DNA of 45,284 nt from Ignavibacteriae bacterium HGW-Ignavibacteriae-1 (GCA_002839825.1 PGYU01000023.1:1-45284); one strand, 5' to 3'; shown: positions 21,201 through 29,936, numbered from the stretch's first letter. Notes: generated from the sequence alone by a model not told the origin. A program made the numbers and translations.

Positions 21201-24200
21201 AACAATTCTCCATTTTTCTTCTTAGCGTGCCATTCAAAAATCTGAGGTCCTTCCGTCTTTGCTTTAAGTACCCTTTCAAATGCGACTTCATCCTTAAATT
21301 TACCAATGCTTGAACTTCTATCGGCAATAGTGCTATTCAGTATGTCCTCTAAGGAATCATATCCGTACATATTAACCATAGTCTCGTTAGCATCAATCAA
21401 ATGTCCGGAATTTGCATCATAAATGAAAATTGCTTCGCTTGTAGAGTTAAATATTTCGCGGTAATTTCTTTCGCTCGTTTCAAGAGCAATTAATGATTTC
21501 TTTCTATCGGTGACATCAGTAAAAATAACCGAAAAACGATTTGGCTGCGGTCTGTAAGCTCTGACTTCGTAATATTTGTCAAAGGTTGCAAAATAATTTT
21601 CAAAAAGAATAGGTTTGCCGGTTCTTACAACTTCACCAAATGTATCAATCCAGTATTGCTCTGTGTTTGGCAAGACTTCGAAAACTGTTTTGTTTATAAT
21701 GTCATCACGTTTCAATCCTGTCAACTTTTCAAATCCGTGATTTACATTAATATATCGGTAATTCACCATTTTCCCGCTCTCGTCATAAATGGCGTCATGG
21801 ATTGCCAAACCCTGTTCCATTTGTTCAATTAACAGGCGGTATCGTTCCTCACTATCCCGAATTTTCTTTTCAGCCTTTTTCCGTTCGCTAATGTCACGCA
21901 TTATAACTTGAATGACTTTGTTGCCTTTCAATTCAAATGGGGCAGCCGTAACTTCTACCGAAACTTCTTTGCCTTTGAGACTTATGATTATTTCTTCAAT
22001 CATTTCTACAGGCTTATATTCAACTAACATTGCCTGAATTCTTTGCTTTATAACATCATGATATTCGGGATGGAAAAGCTCCAAAGGTGACTTGCCAATG
22101 ATTTGTTCTGCCGAATCTGCTTCTAATAATTTTAGGCACGATGGATTGGCATAAACTATGCAATTGGATTGATTGATGAAAATTGCATCTGTAGAAAGCT
22201 CAATCAGATTTCTATATTTTTCTTCGCTTTCGCGAATTTCTCTACGAACTTTATACATTTCGGTAACGTCGGAAAAAACTACCACAGCGCCACGAATAAT
22301 ACCGTCAAAATCTCTTATCGGAGCGGCGCTGTCGGCTATATTGCGTTCAGTACCATCTTTTGAAATTAATAGTGTTCTGTTTGTTAGTCCCACGATTTCT
22401 TTTGTTAAAAAGACTTGGTCAACGGGACATTCGACAGGCTCTAAGGTTTCGGCATGTAATAATTTGAAGACTTCTTTGAAAGGTCTGCCAATAGCATCTT
22501 CTTTCGCCCAACCGGTTAATTTGGCTCCTATCGGGTTGATTCCTTTGATTATACCATTGCTATCAGTCGAAATTACACCATCTCCAATGGAATTAAGCGT
22601 AATGGTAAGGTTTTCCTCGCTTTCGCGCAATGCCAATTCAATCTTTTTCAGGTCAGTAATATCTTGGAACGACCCGCTAACTCTTACTACTTTTCCTTCT
22701 TTAAAAGTAGGATGACCGATTGTCTTGACCCATTTTCTAATGCCCTTGGCGCTAATAATTTCAAGGTCCAAATCGTAAGGTTTTCCTAATTCAAGTGCTT
22801 CTTTAATTGCGTTTTCAATTATTTGACGAGATTCTTCGGTATAATATTTAAGTCCAATTTCAACATTAGTAGGATCTGCCGGGTCGAGGTCATGTATCAG
22901 AGCAGTTTCATCTGTCCATGTGCCTTCTAAAGTTAAAGCATCAAATTCCCAGCCACCAACTTTTGCAATATTTTCAGTTTTACGCAGCATTTTCTCATTC
23001 TTTTCGAGAGCCTTTTGCATTTGCCTTTCTTCAGTTTGGTCTCGGAAAACGAGTACAACACCCGATATTTTGTCTTCCAAATCTCTAACAGGTGCTCCAC
23101 TATCTGCAATTGGTATTTTTCGTCCGTCACGAGAAATCAGCAAAGTATGATTAGCAAGCCCGACTATTTGCCCTTCTCTCAAGACAATTTCTACAGGACT
23201 TTCAACTTTCTCATGTGTTTCTTCATTTATAATGACAAATACTTCGTCTAATTTTTTTCCTTTTGCATCATCTTCTGTCCATCCTGTAAGCTCCTGAGCA
23301 ATTGCATTCATTACTTGAACATTGCCTTTATCATCTGTGGTGATGACACCATCCCCAATACTATATAATGTAGTGCGGAATTCGACTTTCGACCTGAAAA
23401 TTTCTCGTTCTTTTGCGATGATATTGCTCAGATAATTTTTCTGATGATTTGTCCCAACAAAAGCAGCACCCGTAAATAAAAAGATAATCAAAAGTACCGT
23501 AAACACAGTGAGATAAGTCGCACGTGCGTAAAAATCCTTGAAAACCTCGTCTTTGTCAATTTTTGCAATCATGTACCAATCTGTTCCGGACACAGGTGTT
23601 ATATATGCCAGAACCTCTTCATTGCGGTAATCAATTCCCTCGAATAAACCAAGATAGCCATTAACTGCTTTTACTGCAGGAAGCGTGGTGATGCTCAAAG
23701 GTATTTTAAGGCTAAGGTCTTTGTTTTCTTTATGTTTTAAATCATTCAAAAACAATACGCTGTCGCCTTCATGTCGAACAAGCAAAGTCTCTGAAGTTTC
23801 GCTAATTGTGGGCCACTGCTTGATTAGCGAATATAAGAATTCATTAGGATTTACTCTAAAGACAATTGCTGCGAAAGTTCGGTTTTTCTCGTCTTTCAAA
23901 GGTGTGATAATATCATAATGTACTGCGTTATGAGTTGGACTATAATAAAAATCAGTAAATGTGATTTCGCCACTTTCTATGGCTTTTGAAGCAAATGAAC
24001 TTGTAATATTGTCAAGTTCTTTATCAAAATTTTTGACAGACAAAATCATTTTCCCGTCTTTATTCAAAAGAAAAATATTCTCATATCGATACATTTCAAT
24101 TTCAGGCTGCAAACGTCTGATGACATCTGCTCTAAATTCACTATTCGATGTATTATTTAAGAAATCTCTTACCCGTTTATAAAAGGAGGTTTTGACTATA

Positions 24201-24418
24201 ATAATTGCGTCGCCGGACCGTTCTTTAAGCCATAATTCAATTTGGCTGAGTTTCATTTCGGCAATCGATTTGATATCATTCGAGCTTTCATTAAAAGCTG
24301 CTCGCTTTTCAAAATTGTAGAACAAGTAAGCACCTATTAATATCAATAGGCTCAAAATTGATGCTAAGCTTATGAGCATCCTTTTATTGAAGAAACCATT
24401 TTTAGGCTCTAACGACAT
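18257..24418 (-). CDS. Multi-PAS/GAF hybrid sensor histidine kinase with receiver domain
   Basis: 2053 residues. TM1 at about 14-35 and TM2 at about 300-322 flank a Cache-like extracytoplasmic sensor. Then follow PAS1 (347-470), PAS2 (478-590), PAS3 (600-735), PAS4 (735-855), PAS5 (860-975), PAS6 (985-1105), PAS7 (1110-1235), a GAF domain (1240-1405), PAS8 (1410-1525) and PAS9 (1545-1665). HisKA has the phospho-acceptor His1697 in NMSHEIRTPLNG; HATPase_c (about 1795-1910) has DTGIGI and GSGLGLSI; the C-terminal receiver has phospho-acceptor Asp1983 in LMDIRMP and a conserved Lys in SKPID. All catalytic residues look intact. No HPt protein or DNA-binding response regulator is adjacent, so the output is unknown. 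PAS1 and PAS3 are near duplicates. Confidence 0.93.
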   Translation of the reverse strand: MSLEPKNGFFNKRMLISLASILSLLILIGAYLFYNFEKRAAFNESSNDIKSIAEMKLSQIELWLKERSGDAIIIVKTSFYKRVRDFLNNTSNSEFRADVIRRLQPEIEMYRYENIFLLNKDGKMILSVKNFDKELDNITSSFASKAIESGEITFTDFYYSPTHNAVHYDIITPLKDEKNRTFAAIVFRVNPNEFLYSLIKQWPTISETSETLLVRHEGDSVLFLNDLKHKENKDLSLKIPLSITTLPAVKAVNGYLGLFEGIDYRNEEVLAYITPVSGTDWYMIAKIDKDEVFKDFYARATYLTVFTVLLIIFLFTGAAFVGTNHQKNYLSNIIAKEREIFRSKVEFRTTLYSIGDGVITTDDKGNVQVMNAIAQELTGWTEDDAKGKKLDEVFVIINEETHEKVESPVEIVLREGQIVGLANHTLLISRDGRKIPIADSGAPVRDLEDKISGVVLVFRDQTEERQMQKALEKNEKMLRKTENIAKVGGWEFDALTLEGTWTDETALIHDLDPADPTNVEIGLKYYTEESRQIIENAIKEALELGKPYDLDLEIISAKGIRKWVKTIGHPTFKEGKVVRVSGSFQDITDLKKIELALRESEENLTITLNSIGDGVISTDSNGIIKGINPIGAKLTGWAKEDAIGRPFKEVFKLLHAETLEPVECPVDQVFLTKEIVGLTNRTLLISKDGTERNIADSAAPIRDFDGIIRGAVVVFSDVTEMYKVRREIRESEEKYRNLIELSTDAIFINQSNCIVYANPSCLKLLEADSAEQIIGKSPLELFHPEYHDVIKQRIQAMLVEYKPVEMIEEIIISLKGKEVSVEVTAAPFELKGNKVIQVIMRDISERKKAEKKIRDSEERYRLLIEQMEQGLAIHDAIYDESGKMVNYRYINVNHGFEKLTGLKRDDIINKTVFEVLPNTEQYWIDTFGEVVRTGKPILFENYFATFDKYYEVRAYRPQPNRFSVIFTDVTDRKKSLIALETSERNYREIFNSTSEAIFIYDANSGHLIDANETMVNMYGYDSLEDILNSTIADRSSSIGKFKDEVAFERVLKAKTEGPQIFEWHAKKKNGELFWVEVSLRETDIGGEDRILAVTRDITPRKNAEIEFEKSESRFRNLVEGAFDGIYILREHCYEYVNDKFCHITGYSREEVTSPDFDYNVFLTDKSRALIEERYSARREGLPIPSIYETEIKTKLGVIKNIEVSTVQLENEDEVVVIGIMRNITERKNMEMKLRKQLLFEQYIIQVSTKFLNTRIEDLDELIDSTLKGVGLLDDVDRSYLFLLSKDRKLCSNTNEWCREGIEPQKGMFQNLPVEEFPWWFEKITNNEIVHIPSVKDLSDMSATEMEIMEMGGVQSIIILPLKRNGDLIGFIGFDAVQTEKIWYDEDILLLRLLGEILVSAFNRLDIEQALRISEELSRNTLDGLSAHIAIVNSNGEVEAVNKAWRDFAIENNAILANVSEGSNYLEVCDNAFGEERVMANEFAFNVRKVLNGELESYEMEYPCHSLTEKRWFVARVTRFPGEKDSKVVIAHENNTIRKLAEMSLKEEQDRLQLALYSANLGLYDLNVQTGEAIVNDEYAIMLGYDPEEFVESHERWIARIHPDDLKPTQDYYNKYIAGELSEYNVHNRQRTKDGEWLWIHSVGAIIEWDQNDQPLRMIGILQDINDVKMLQEQIIYARDKAEESDRLKTAFLQNMSHEIRTPLNGIIGFSELLKDTELSTEERDEFTSIIQASGRRLIEIVNNVLDISKIETGQMNIRNHAFSINTIIYDSLDFFTQHAKEKSLTLKYKVGLEDDDSMIISDSVKIQQVLTNLINNSIKFTDNGSVQFGYEVQDSELLFTIKDTGIGISDEYKERVFERFIQADLTTTRTYEGSGLGLSICRGLVELMGGRIWLESELGVGTTFYFTIPFIPDRQVETPLIEVGKDAIKSNHVLLIAEDDITSFMLLKTILKEHKFEILHASNGALAVDFAQKRQDISVILMDIRMPIMDGMEAATLIKEFRPDLPIIGQTAFAFSNEKSEILSSGCDYYISKPIDSKELLSLLVTILENNHK

Positions 24419-24477
24419 TATAAGTACCTAAATATTCAAAAAACTAACTTCTAATTTACATAAAATAATCTGATATA

Positions 24478-24516
24478 CCAAAATAAAAAAATCCAATTAA
24501 TATACTAATTGGATTT
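24478..24516 (-). terminator. Rho-independent terminator for the downstream end of the T9SS cargo gene
   Basis: A perfect 11-base-pair stem (24489-24499 with 24506-24516) and a 6-base loop is followed, on the minus strand, by a T-rich run (complement of 24478-24488). The stem is AT-rich with only two G-C pairs. It lies 48 bases past the stop of the 24564-25742 gene and separates it from the kinase gene. Confidence 0.7.
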
Positions 24517-24563
24517 CATGAAAAAAGACTAATAATTTATGCGATAAAAAAAGTGTAGGTGTA

Positions 24564-25742
24564 TTACTCCTTAATGAGTTTACCTGCCGACATAATTTGC
24601 CCGCTTGCATTTCTAATTGAATAATTAATAAACCCCGGAGCAGAATTTTCTAAATTAATAATTGTGTTAATTTCGCCGATTTCTTGCGAGATTTTTTGTG
24701 ATTGAAGCTTTTTGCCTAAATTGTCAAATACTTCAATAGTCCACGTTTGCGAATCAGTTTTGTCAAATTGCACATTGAATTGGTTCACCATAGGATTTGG
24801 GAATACTTTGGCTTCAATCGGGAATGAAGTTTGAGATTCTGAAACTGATGCGATGCTTGAAACATCGCTTGACATTGAACTACTTGTAAATTCTTCATTA
24901 TCATTGCTGTATCTCATGCTCAAAACTGAACGAGGCAAACCTTTTGCAAAAAATTTGTAATCGGTATAGCTGTAAACTTCACCTTGTTTCAATCCGAAAG
25001 CCTTTGTCAACATTTCAGCAGCAAGCTCTCCATTTAAATAGTAGTTATCGTTGAAAATCTCTGTATTCTTGACTAATAATGCTTCTACACTAATTGGGTC
25101 GCCACCGTTTGGATTTGGAAGTATCAATGTTCCCCAACCTGCCACTTCCCATTCAGTTTGCCATTCTTGACGATTATATCCGGGAACTTTATCAATTCCA
25201 TATATTTGCACAGTTAGCTCATAATCTACAGAAAGTTCGAATTCCGATTCCATTTTCAAACCATAGGTCATCGGAAATTTCAATAGCCATGATGGTTGAG
25301 CGTAAACGTCAGTATTGCCGACAAGTACAATAGAATCCATAGGATTGTTGGTGACACCTGTTAAAACAGAAGTTGTATAACCAAGCTTTCTTCCTAATGT
25401 CACAAAACGTTCGTCATTCAATTGATACCAAAATGTGATTTCTTGGAAATCTCCGAAAGGGCTTTGTCCGGACATATTATAATAATTTGCACCATCAAAT
25501 TCGCTATCTGTACCCGCTTCTAATATGCCCTCTGAATATTGGAGACCCAATTCAATTCCTGAATAATCCCAAGTTTGATTCTCGCCTTCAGTTGGCAAAA
25601 ACATACTAGCTTCGACAACCTGGGTAGAATTAAATCCCAGGCTTGGATTGAGCGTATAATCAGCTCTATTGATTGTGATTTGAGCATTAGCAGTGAATGC
25701 AAAGATTAATAAAAAGGCAATAAATAGAACAAAATATTTCAT
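24564..25742 (-). CDS. Secreted protein with T9SS type A sorting domain
   Basis: 392 residues. Signal peptide MKYFVLFIAFLLIFAFTANAQ. Residues about 22-300 are a beta-rich region that I do not recognise (WDYSGIELG, GLKMESEFELSVDYELTVQIYG). The C-terminal 80 residues are a T9SS type A domain (KVFPNPMVNQFNVQF...TWTIEVFDNLGKKLQ...). The start is well placed: GGAG lies about six bases upstream, and a promoter-like box lies a further 25 bases upstream. Probably a cell-surface or released protein; function unknown. A hairpin terminator follows. Confidence 0.85.
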   Translation of the reverse strand: MKYFVLFIAFLLIFAFTANAQITINRADYTLNPSLGFNSTQVVEASMFLPTEGENQTWDYSGIELGLQYSEGILEAGTDSEFDGANYYNMSGQSPFGDFQEITFWYQLNDERFVTLGRKLGYTTSVLTGVTNNPMDSIVLVGNTDVYAQPSWLLKFPMTYGLKMESEFELSVDYELTVQIYGIDKVPGYNRQEWQTEWEVAGWGTLILPNPNGGDPISVEALLVKNTEIFNDNYYLNGELAAEMLTKAFGLKQGEVYSYTDYKFFAKGLPRSVLSMRYSNDNEEFTSSSMSSDVSSIASVSESQTSFPIEAKVFPNPMVNQFNVQFDKTDSQTWTIEVFDNLGKKLQSQKISQEIGEINTIINLENSAPGFINYSIRNASGQIMSAGKLIKE

Positions 25743-25773
25743 GAATTACTCCAAATAAACAATTAATAATAAA

Positions 25774-25781
25774 CAAATATA
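25774..25781 (-). promoter_or_regulatory. Bacteroidota-type -7 promoter box
   Basis: On the minus strand this reads TATATTTG, fitting the TAnnTTTG consensus of the Bacteroidota primary sigma factor. A weak -33 element (TTTA at 25803-25806) lies 21 bases upstream. The implied 5' leader of the 25742 gene is about 25 bases. AT-richness makes chance matches common. Confidence 0.4.
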
Positions 25782-25884
25782 ATAAAAATATTTAATTGTT
25801 TGTAAAAATATTTCACATAATATTAACAATTATCTTAGTCTATCCGAAGAAAAATTTAGGGCTTTGCTATTCTGTTGAGAAGAG

Positions 25885-27174
25885 TTATAGCACTTCTATC
25901 ACAGTATATGCACCGGACACTTTATTGGTGAGGCTAATGAATATGGTATCCACAACTTCATCTGCCGCTGAGACAATTTCAATTACATAATCATTGCCAT
26001 CATATTCGAAAAATTGACTCCACGACTGACCGGAATCGGAGGAATACATTATCATTCCTTTTGTATGATTGAAATTCCCTAAATCGGCAATAAATGCCCA
26101 AATTTCAACTCCATTCTCGCCATTTTTAGTTATTAAATGACTAATTGCATTCCTACGGAAAGGGTCAGGCAGAACTTGATAGACGAAATTGAACGAATCA
26201 TCGGTACGAATCATAAAATTTGTTCCTCCCAAATAATCCGACCCGAAAAATACCGAATTGCCATATTCAACAACAGCAGTGTGTCCGCCCATACCTACAT
26301 GATGTTTATTAATTGTCCGCCATCCATCATCGTCTGATTTGCGGAAAATGGATTCGAGGTCAAGCAATGTATCATTAAATCGCAATCTTTTGTGATTATC
26401 ACCATCAGTAAGGCATAGTTTATTCAAATTTTTAAGATATTTGACCAAATGAACATGTTTGTTTACATCATCTTTTATCAAGAAATCAGTCGCTTTCCAA
26501 GTTACGCCATTGTCACGGCTTATATACAAATATGCAAGACTGACCCATCTGCCATTTTCCCACAAAACTCCATATTCGCAAACAATCAAAGTGCCGTCGG
26601 GAAGCTCTGTCATACCGCAATTATTTCGGAAGTAACTGAGTCGGTATGCGTAATCTACGACTTTGACGAATTCGGATTTAGCAGTTCCACGATATACAAA
26701 TCCTAATGTACATACATAGATAATATTTTCGGAGGAAACAAAGACGGACATGACTTCACCATCAAATTTTGTTAAGTGAGTAATTGTTCCGCTTTCACGG
26801 TCAACTACGCTGATTTGATTTTTTGATTCAAATAAAGCACCAACTAATAAATTTCCTTTGTGAAAAACTTTCCACCATTTGTACGCAGATTTTTTTACTT
26901 TTTTCCGAGAATCTGAATTTACAAATACTTCATTGAGAGAATTTTCTAAGGCTTCAACTTCGTATGAGCTTTGTTTAGACAATTTTAGATATTTCGATTT
27001 CCCAAACAATCCAAGTTGATGTTTAATTTCCCACAACATGAAGGAACTCAATTCTTCTGTCTTGCCGCTTCGAATTACATCCCGTACGAATTTCGGGAGC
27101 ATTAACAAAGCTTTGCCCAATGTTGCCAAATTTCTTTGCTTGAATAAATCTTTATAACTTTCTGTCAAGTACAT
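25885..27174 (-). CDS. Cytosolic BNR/sialidase-like beta-propeller protein, function unknown
   Basis: 429 residues with no signal peptide or membrane segment. Two clear Asp-box (BNR) motifs are visible, SRDNGVTW near the middle and SSDSGQSW near residue 385, in a protein otherwise made of short beta strands, so a six- or seven-bladed propeller is likely. The first 90 residues are helical and charged (FKQRNLATLGKALLMLPKFVRDVIRSGK) and may be a separate small domain. I see no sialidase catalytic set (no FRIP motif), so an enzymatic role is not supported. It starts at ATG 27174 and is separated by 132 bases from the DUF1697 gene. Confidence 0.7.
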   Translation of the reverse strand: MYLTESYKDLFKQRNLATLGKALLMLPKFVRDVIRSGKTEELSSFMLWEIKHQLGLFGKSKYLKLSKQSSYEVEALENSLNEVFVNSDSRKKVKKSAYKWWKVFHKGNLLVGALFESKNQISVVDRESGTITHLTKFDGEVMSVFVSSENIIYVCTLGFVYRGTAKSEFVKVVDYAYRLSYFRNNCGMTELPDGTLIVCEYGVLWENGRWVSLAYLYISRDNGVTWKATDFLIKDDVNKHVHLVKYLKNLNKLCLTDGDNHKRLRFNDTLLDLESIFRKSDDDGWRTINKHHVGMGGHTAVVEYGNSVFFGSDYLGGTNFMIRTDDSFNFVYQVLPDPFRRNAISHLITKNGENGVEIWAFIADLGNFNHTKGMIMYSSDSGQSWSQFFEYDGNDYVIEIVSAADEVVDTIFISLTNKVSGAYTVIEVL

Positions 27175-27306
27175 TAATTGAACTCTTCCAATATATGGAT
27201 ATTGATTATATCTGCAAATATACTCAAATCTTCAAAAACTTCTTCATTATTACTTTGTATTTAAGCACTAACGAGCATTTATACGGAAAGATACATAAAA
27301 TTAGTT

Positions 27307-27849
27307 TTATAATTTCATCATCGAATACAGCTTGGTCGTAGTATTCCAATTCCTTACAGTCATGCTTTTGTAAATCCCAAGTTTGATTATCTTATTCAAG
27401 TAGCTTTGTCCTGCTTTGCTAATCAAGCGAGAAAAATATATAACATTATCCCCTTGATAGGCTTGGTCAACGCCATCTCTAACGCTCAGCCCATTCATCG
27501 CTTCTGTTGCCGTTAAAGGTGCTTTCAGAAACAGCACATCATAGCGAAATTGTTCAGGTTCTTCCCCAAATCCTTTAGGGGCTTTATCAACAACTTTTTC
27601 CATTTGATTTCGAGTTATTAAGACAATTTTGGATTTATAGTTAAATAGATTAGATAATCCACTTTCAATTTTCTGGGTTAATTCAGCTATATCATTATCA
27701 TCGGATTGGAAAATCACGTTGCCACTTTGAATGTAGGTCTGCACATTATTCAGACCTAATGATTCAAAACATAATTTAAGATTTGCCATCTTGATTATAT
27801 TATTGCCACCAACATTAATGCCGCGTAAAAGTGCGAGATAGTGATTCAT
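27307..27849 (-). CDS. DUF1697 family protein
   Basis: 180 residues, full length for DUF1697. The N-terminus MNHYLALLRGINVGGNNIIKM and the following QTYIQSGNVIFQS are the family signature, and the C-terminal MTVRNWNTTTKL is also conserved. The family has no established biochemical function; it is cytoplasmic and often stands alone. Here it starts 27 bases after the stop of the T9SS cargo gene on the same strand, so the two may share a transcript. Confidence 0.92.
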   Translation of the reverse strand: MNHYLALLRGINVGGNNIIKMANLKLCFESLGLNNVQTYIQSGNVIFQSDDNDIAELTQKIESGLSNLFNYKSKIVLITRNQMEKVVDKAPKGFGEEPEQFRYDVLFLKAPLTATEAMNGLSVRDGVDQAYQGDNVIYFSRLISKAGQSYLNKIIKLGIYKSMTVRNWNTTTKLYSMMKL

Positions 27850-27876
27850 AACTTCAATTTAGTTTCTTTTCAAAAT

Positions 27877-29115
27877 TTATTGCAATATTACTTTCTCGGT
27901 ATAAATATTCTCACCGTTAAATATTTTGACAATATACGTTCCATTTGGTAAATTAGTCAATTTGAATGCCATAAACGGGTATGTCAAAATTGTTTCAAGA
28001 ACCAATTGTCCGGACAAATTATAAACTTCTAAGTTCATGGAGTTAGAAAATTCTATTACATCTTGTGCTGAATCAATAGTAAATAATCCATTTGAAGGAT
28101 TTGGATATATGTTTATATTGCCCGCTAAATTCAACTCTTCAATTCCTGTTGTACCACCATTAATTGTTTTTATTATCATACCATTATCACCACATGCGAA
28201 ACCGACGCTATCATTTGCAAAACTAATTGAATAAATATTCGCTGCAAGGTTTTGCGCTATGGAAATCTCTGTCCAACTAAGTCCGCCATCTGTAGTCTTA
28301 GCCATTTGCCCCCAACCTGCTAAGTAACCAATTTGCCTTGAAGGGAAATCAATACTATACCATTGATTATGTAATACAAATTGGTCTATCCAGTTCTCAC
28401 CGCCATTTGTTGTATAAGCGCAAAATGGATTGTACCATCCCACAATGAAGCCGGTATCTGCAGAGAAAAAGTGGACATCTTCGAGTATGCTAAACATATC
28501 CCCGGATTTGACCAAATTTGTATCCGTTATGAACCAATTGTCACCTGCATCAACAGTTTTCATACACATGCCTCTCGTAATTGCGTATCCAATTTGAGGT
28601 TCAGGAAAAACAATTTTTGTGAAATTAATATCAAAAATTGATTCCGGGATTGATGTTTTAGTCCAAGATTGACCACCGTCGCTTGTTTTGAATATAATCC
28701 CGCTTGAGAAATTTTCACTTCCGCCAACATAACCTATAAGTGTTGAGGTAAAACAAACGGAACTCAGCTTCAAAAAATCGTCCTCAATTAGATAGCTTAT
28801 AATCCAATTCGAGCCTCCGTCTGTCGTTTGGGCAAAATATCCCGAATCACCAACAACGCAACCAACATTTGAATCGAAAAAGAATAAATCATGAATATCG
28901 TGCTCTGTCTCCATTTCCAAAATAGTCCAAGAGTTGCCACCGTCAACGGTCTTTAACATAGTCCCCTTTTCTCCAACTGCAAAACCTGTGTTTTCGGTAG
29001 GGAAATATATTTCGTTGAGCGTGTTTTCAGTTCCTGAATTTAATTGTTTCCAGTTACTATAAGAAGCTACGTTAATAGCGAAAAATAGGACTAATCCTAT
29101 AATTATTTTTTCCAT
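27877..29115 (-). CDS. Secreted YCF48/BNR-like propeller with T9SS sorting domain
   Basis: 412 residues from ATG 29115, chosen because it has AAAGG about six bases upstream and opens into a signal peptide (MEKIIIGLVLFFAINVASYS). A longer in-frame reading from 29199 would run into the cupin gene and adds a charged, unlikely leader. Residues about 25-330 carry repeated YCF48/BNR units of the form GFAVGxxGxxxKTxDGGxxW (at least five), related in fold to the photosystem II assembly factor HCF136 but here an extracellular propeller. Residues about 335-412 are a typical T9SS type A domain (IYPNPSNGLFTI...LPNGTYIVKIF). The ligand is unknown. It lies 37 bases downstream of the cupin gene. Confidence 0.85.
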   Translation of the reverse strand: MEKIIIGLVLFFAINVASYSNWKQLNSGTENTLNEIYFPTENTGFAVGEKGTMLKTVDGGNSWTILEMETEHDIHDLFFFDSNVGCVVGDSGYFAQTTDGGSNWIISYLIEDDFLKLSSVCFTSTLIGYVGGSENFSSGIIFKTSDGGQSWTKTSIPESIFDINFTKIVFPEPQIGYAITRGMCMKTVDAGDNWFITDTNLVKSGDMFSILEDVHFFSADTGFIVGWYNPFCAYTTNGGENWIDQFVLHNQWYSIDFPSRQIGYLAGWGQMAKTTDGGLSWTEISIAQNLAANIYSISFANDSVGFACGDNGMIIKTINGGTTGIEELNLAGNINIYPNPSNGLFTIDSAQDVIEFSNSMNLEVYNLSGQLVLETILTYPFMAFKLTNLPNGTYIVKIFNGENIYTEKVILQ

Positions 29116-29152
29116 TTTATACCTTTTACTTTTGTATTCCTGCTTCATTTTT

Positions 29153-29710
29153 CTACTTTTCAAATCCGGAATATTTTTTATAAACAGCACGATACCCAAA
29201 CACTCGAGATATTGGAGCGACGGTGTTCATCAATACTTTTTGGACTCCAACCGGAATATCGGCAAGAAAACTTTTGCTATCGAGATACTTCAAAGTCACC
29301 AATTCTTGAAATATCCCCGCTTTGCCATTTTTCATCAGTCCGTCGGACGCAAGCCCAATGAGATTCTCCATCAAATATTCAAAATCAAGCGCCGGAGTGA
29401 CTGTCTGAATCATTGTTAGTGTTTCATCGCTATCGTTATAGTGGTTGTGCGGCTTGCCCTTAGGGAGTGTCATACTCTCGCCGGCATTCAGAATGTGGAT
29501 TTTGTTCTTAAGCCATATCGTCAACTTGCCCTCGAGCACTTCGAAAGTTTCATCTTGCAAAACGTGGAAATGATTGGGGACTAATAGCCCTTTCGTTTTC
29601 AGCACCATTTTTATTGAAATTCGCTCCCCGTTGGTCTCTTTGGAGGTTTCCAAAAACTCATAAGAGTCACCCGAAACGGGATTCACTAAAATCTGACCTC
29701 TTTGCGGCAT
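29153..29710 (-). CDS. Cupin-domain protein
   Basis: 185 residues. A single conserved cupin barrel covers about 30-110: motif 1 is NHFHVLQDETFEVLEGKL, with His47, His49 and probably Glu54 as metal ligands, and motif 2 is LPKGKPHNHYN, with His88 or His90. The remaining 75 residues are helical and include GLASDGLMKNGKAG. No signal peptide is present, so it is cytosolic. Substrate unknown; cupins of this type range from sugar isomerases to dioxygenases and small-molecule sensors. GGAG lies eight bases upstream of ATG 29710, and a good promoter match lies at 29778-29809. Confidence 0.85.
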   Translation of the reverse strand: MPQRGQILVNPVSGDSYEFLETSKETNGERISIKMVLKTKGLLVPNHFHVLQDETFEVLEGKLTIWLKNKIHILNAGESMTLPKGKPHNHYNDSDETLTMIQTVTPALDFEYLMENLIGLASDGLMKNGKAGIFQELVTLKYLDSKSFLADIPVGVQKVLMNTVAPISRVFGYRAVYKKYSGFEK

Positions 29711-29777
29711 ACATAACTCCTTTATAATTTTTGCAAACCTAACATATGATTTAGCATCATAAAATATTATGATTTGA

Positions 29778-29809
29778 CAAACATAATATATTGACGCGAA
29801 TTCTGCAAA
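29778..29809 (-). promoter_or_regulatory. Bacteroidota-type promoter for the cupin gene
   Basis: On the minus strand TTTG (29806-29809), a 20-base spacer and TATGTTTG (29778-29785) match the Bacteroidota -33/-7 consensus exactly, including spacing. Transcription would start near 29771, giving a leader of about 60 bases before ATG 29710. An 18-base segment that includes the -7 box recurs upstream of yjbQ. Confidence 0.6.
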
Positions 29810-29859
29810 TAAAAATGGGGGGATTTTTGAGAAAATAGGCGTATAAACGGTAAAGATTT

Positions 29860-29933
29860 ATTTTAACCGCGAAGGTCAACTGCGAGGGACTGCACTCCTA
29901 CTTATTAGTGAGTTAAGGGGGGGGGGCGTTGAG
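29860..29933. repeat. Degenerate dispersed-repeat remnant with a ten-G run
   Basis: Bases 29860-29880 (TTTTAACCGCGAAGGTCAAC) resemble the TTTAACCACAAAGGTCAC core of the repeats at the right end of the window. A run of ten G (29917-29926), flanked by GTTAA and CGTT, resembles GTTAGGGGGTGTT at 45113-45125. The stretch lies just beyond the mcrC stop and has no gene. Confidence 0.5.
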
Positions 29934-29936
29934 TGT

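Noticed and set aside
25796-25990. Small plus-strand frame with a hydrophobic start, antisense to the end of the BNR-like gene
   Set aside because: It has no ribosome site, overlaps a convincing gene on the other strand and ends in low-complexity sequence.
25885-27174. Sialidase activity for the BNR-containing protein
   Set aside because: Asp boxes are present, but no FRIP motif, catalytic Arg triad or signal peptide can be seen.
29917-29926. Ten-G run as a phase-variation switch for mcrC
   Set aside because: It is downstream of the mcrC stop and outside the promoter region, so slippage would not alter the protein.
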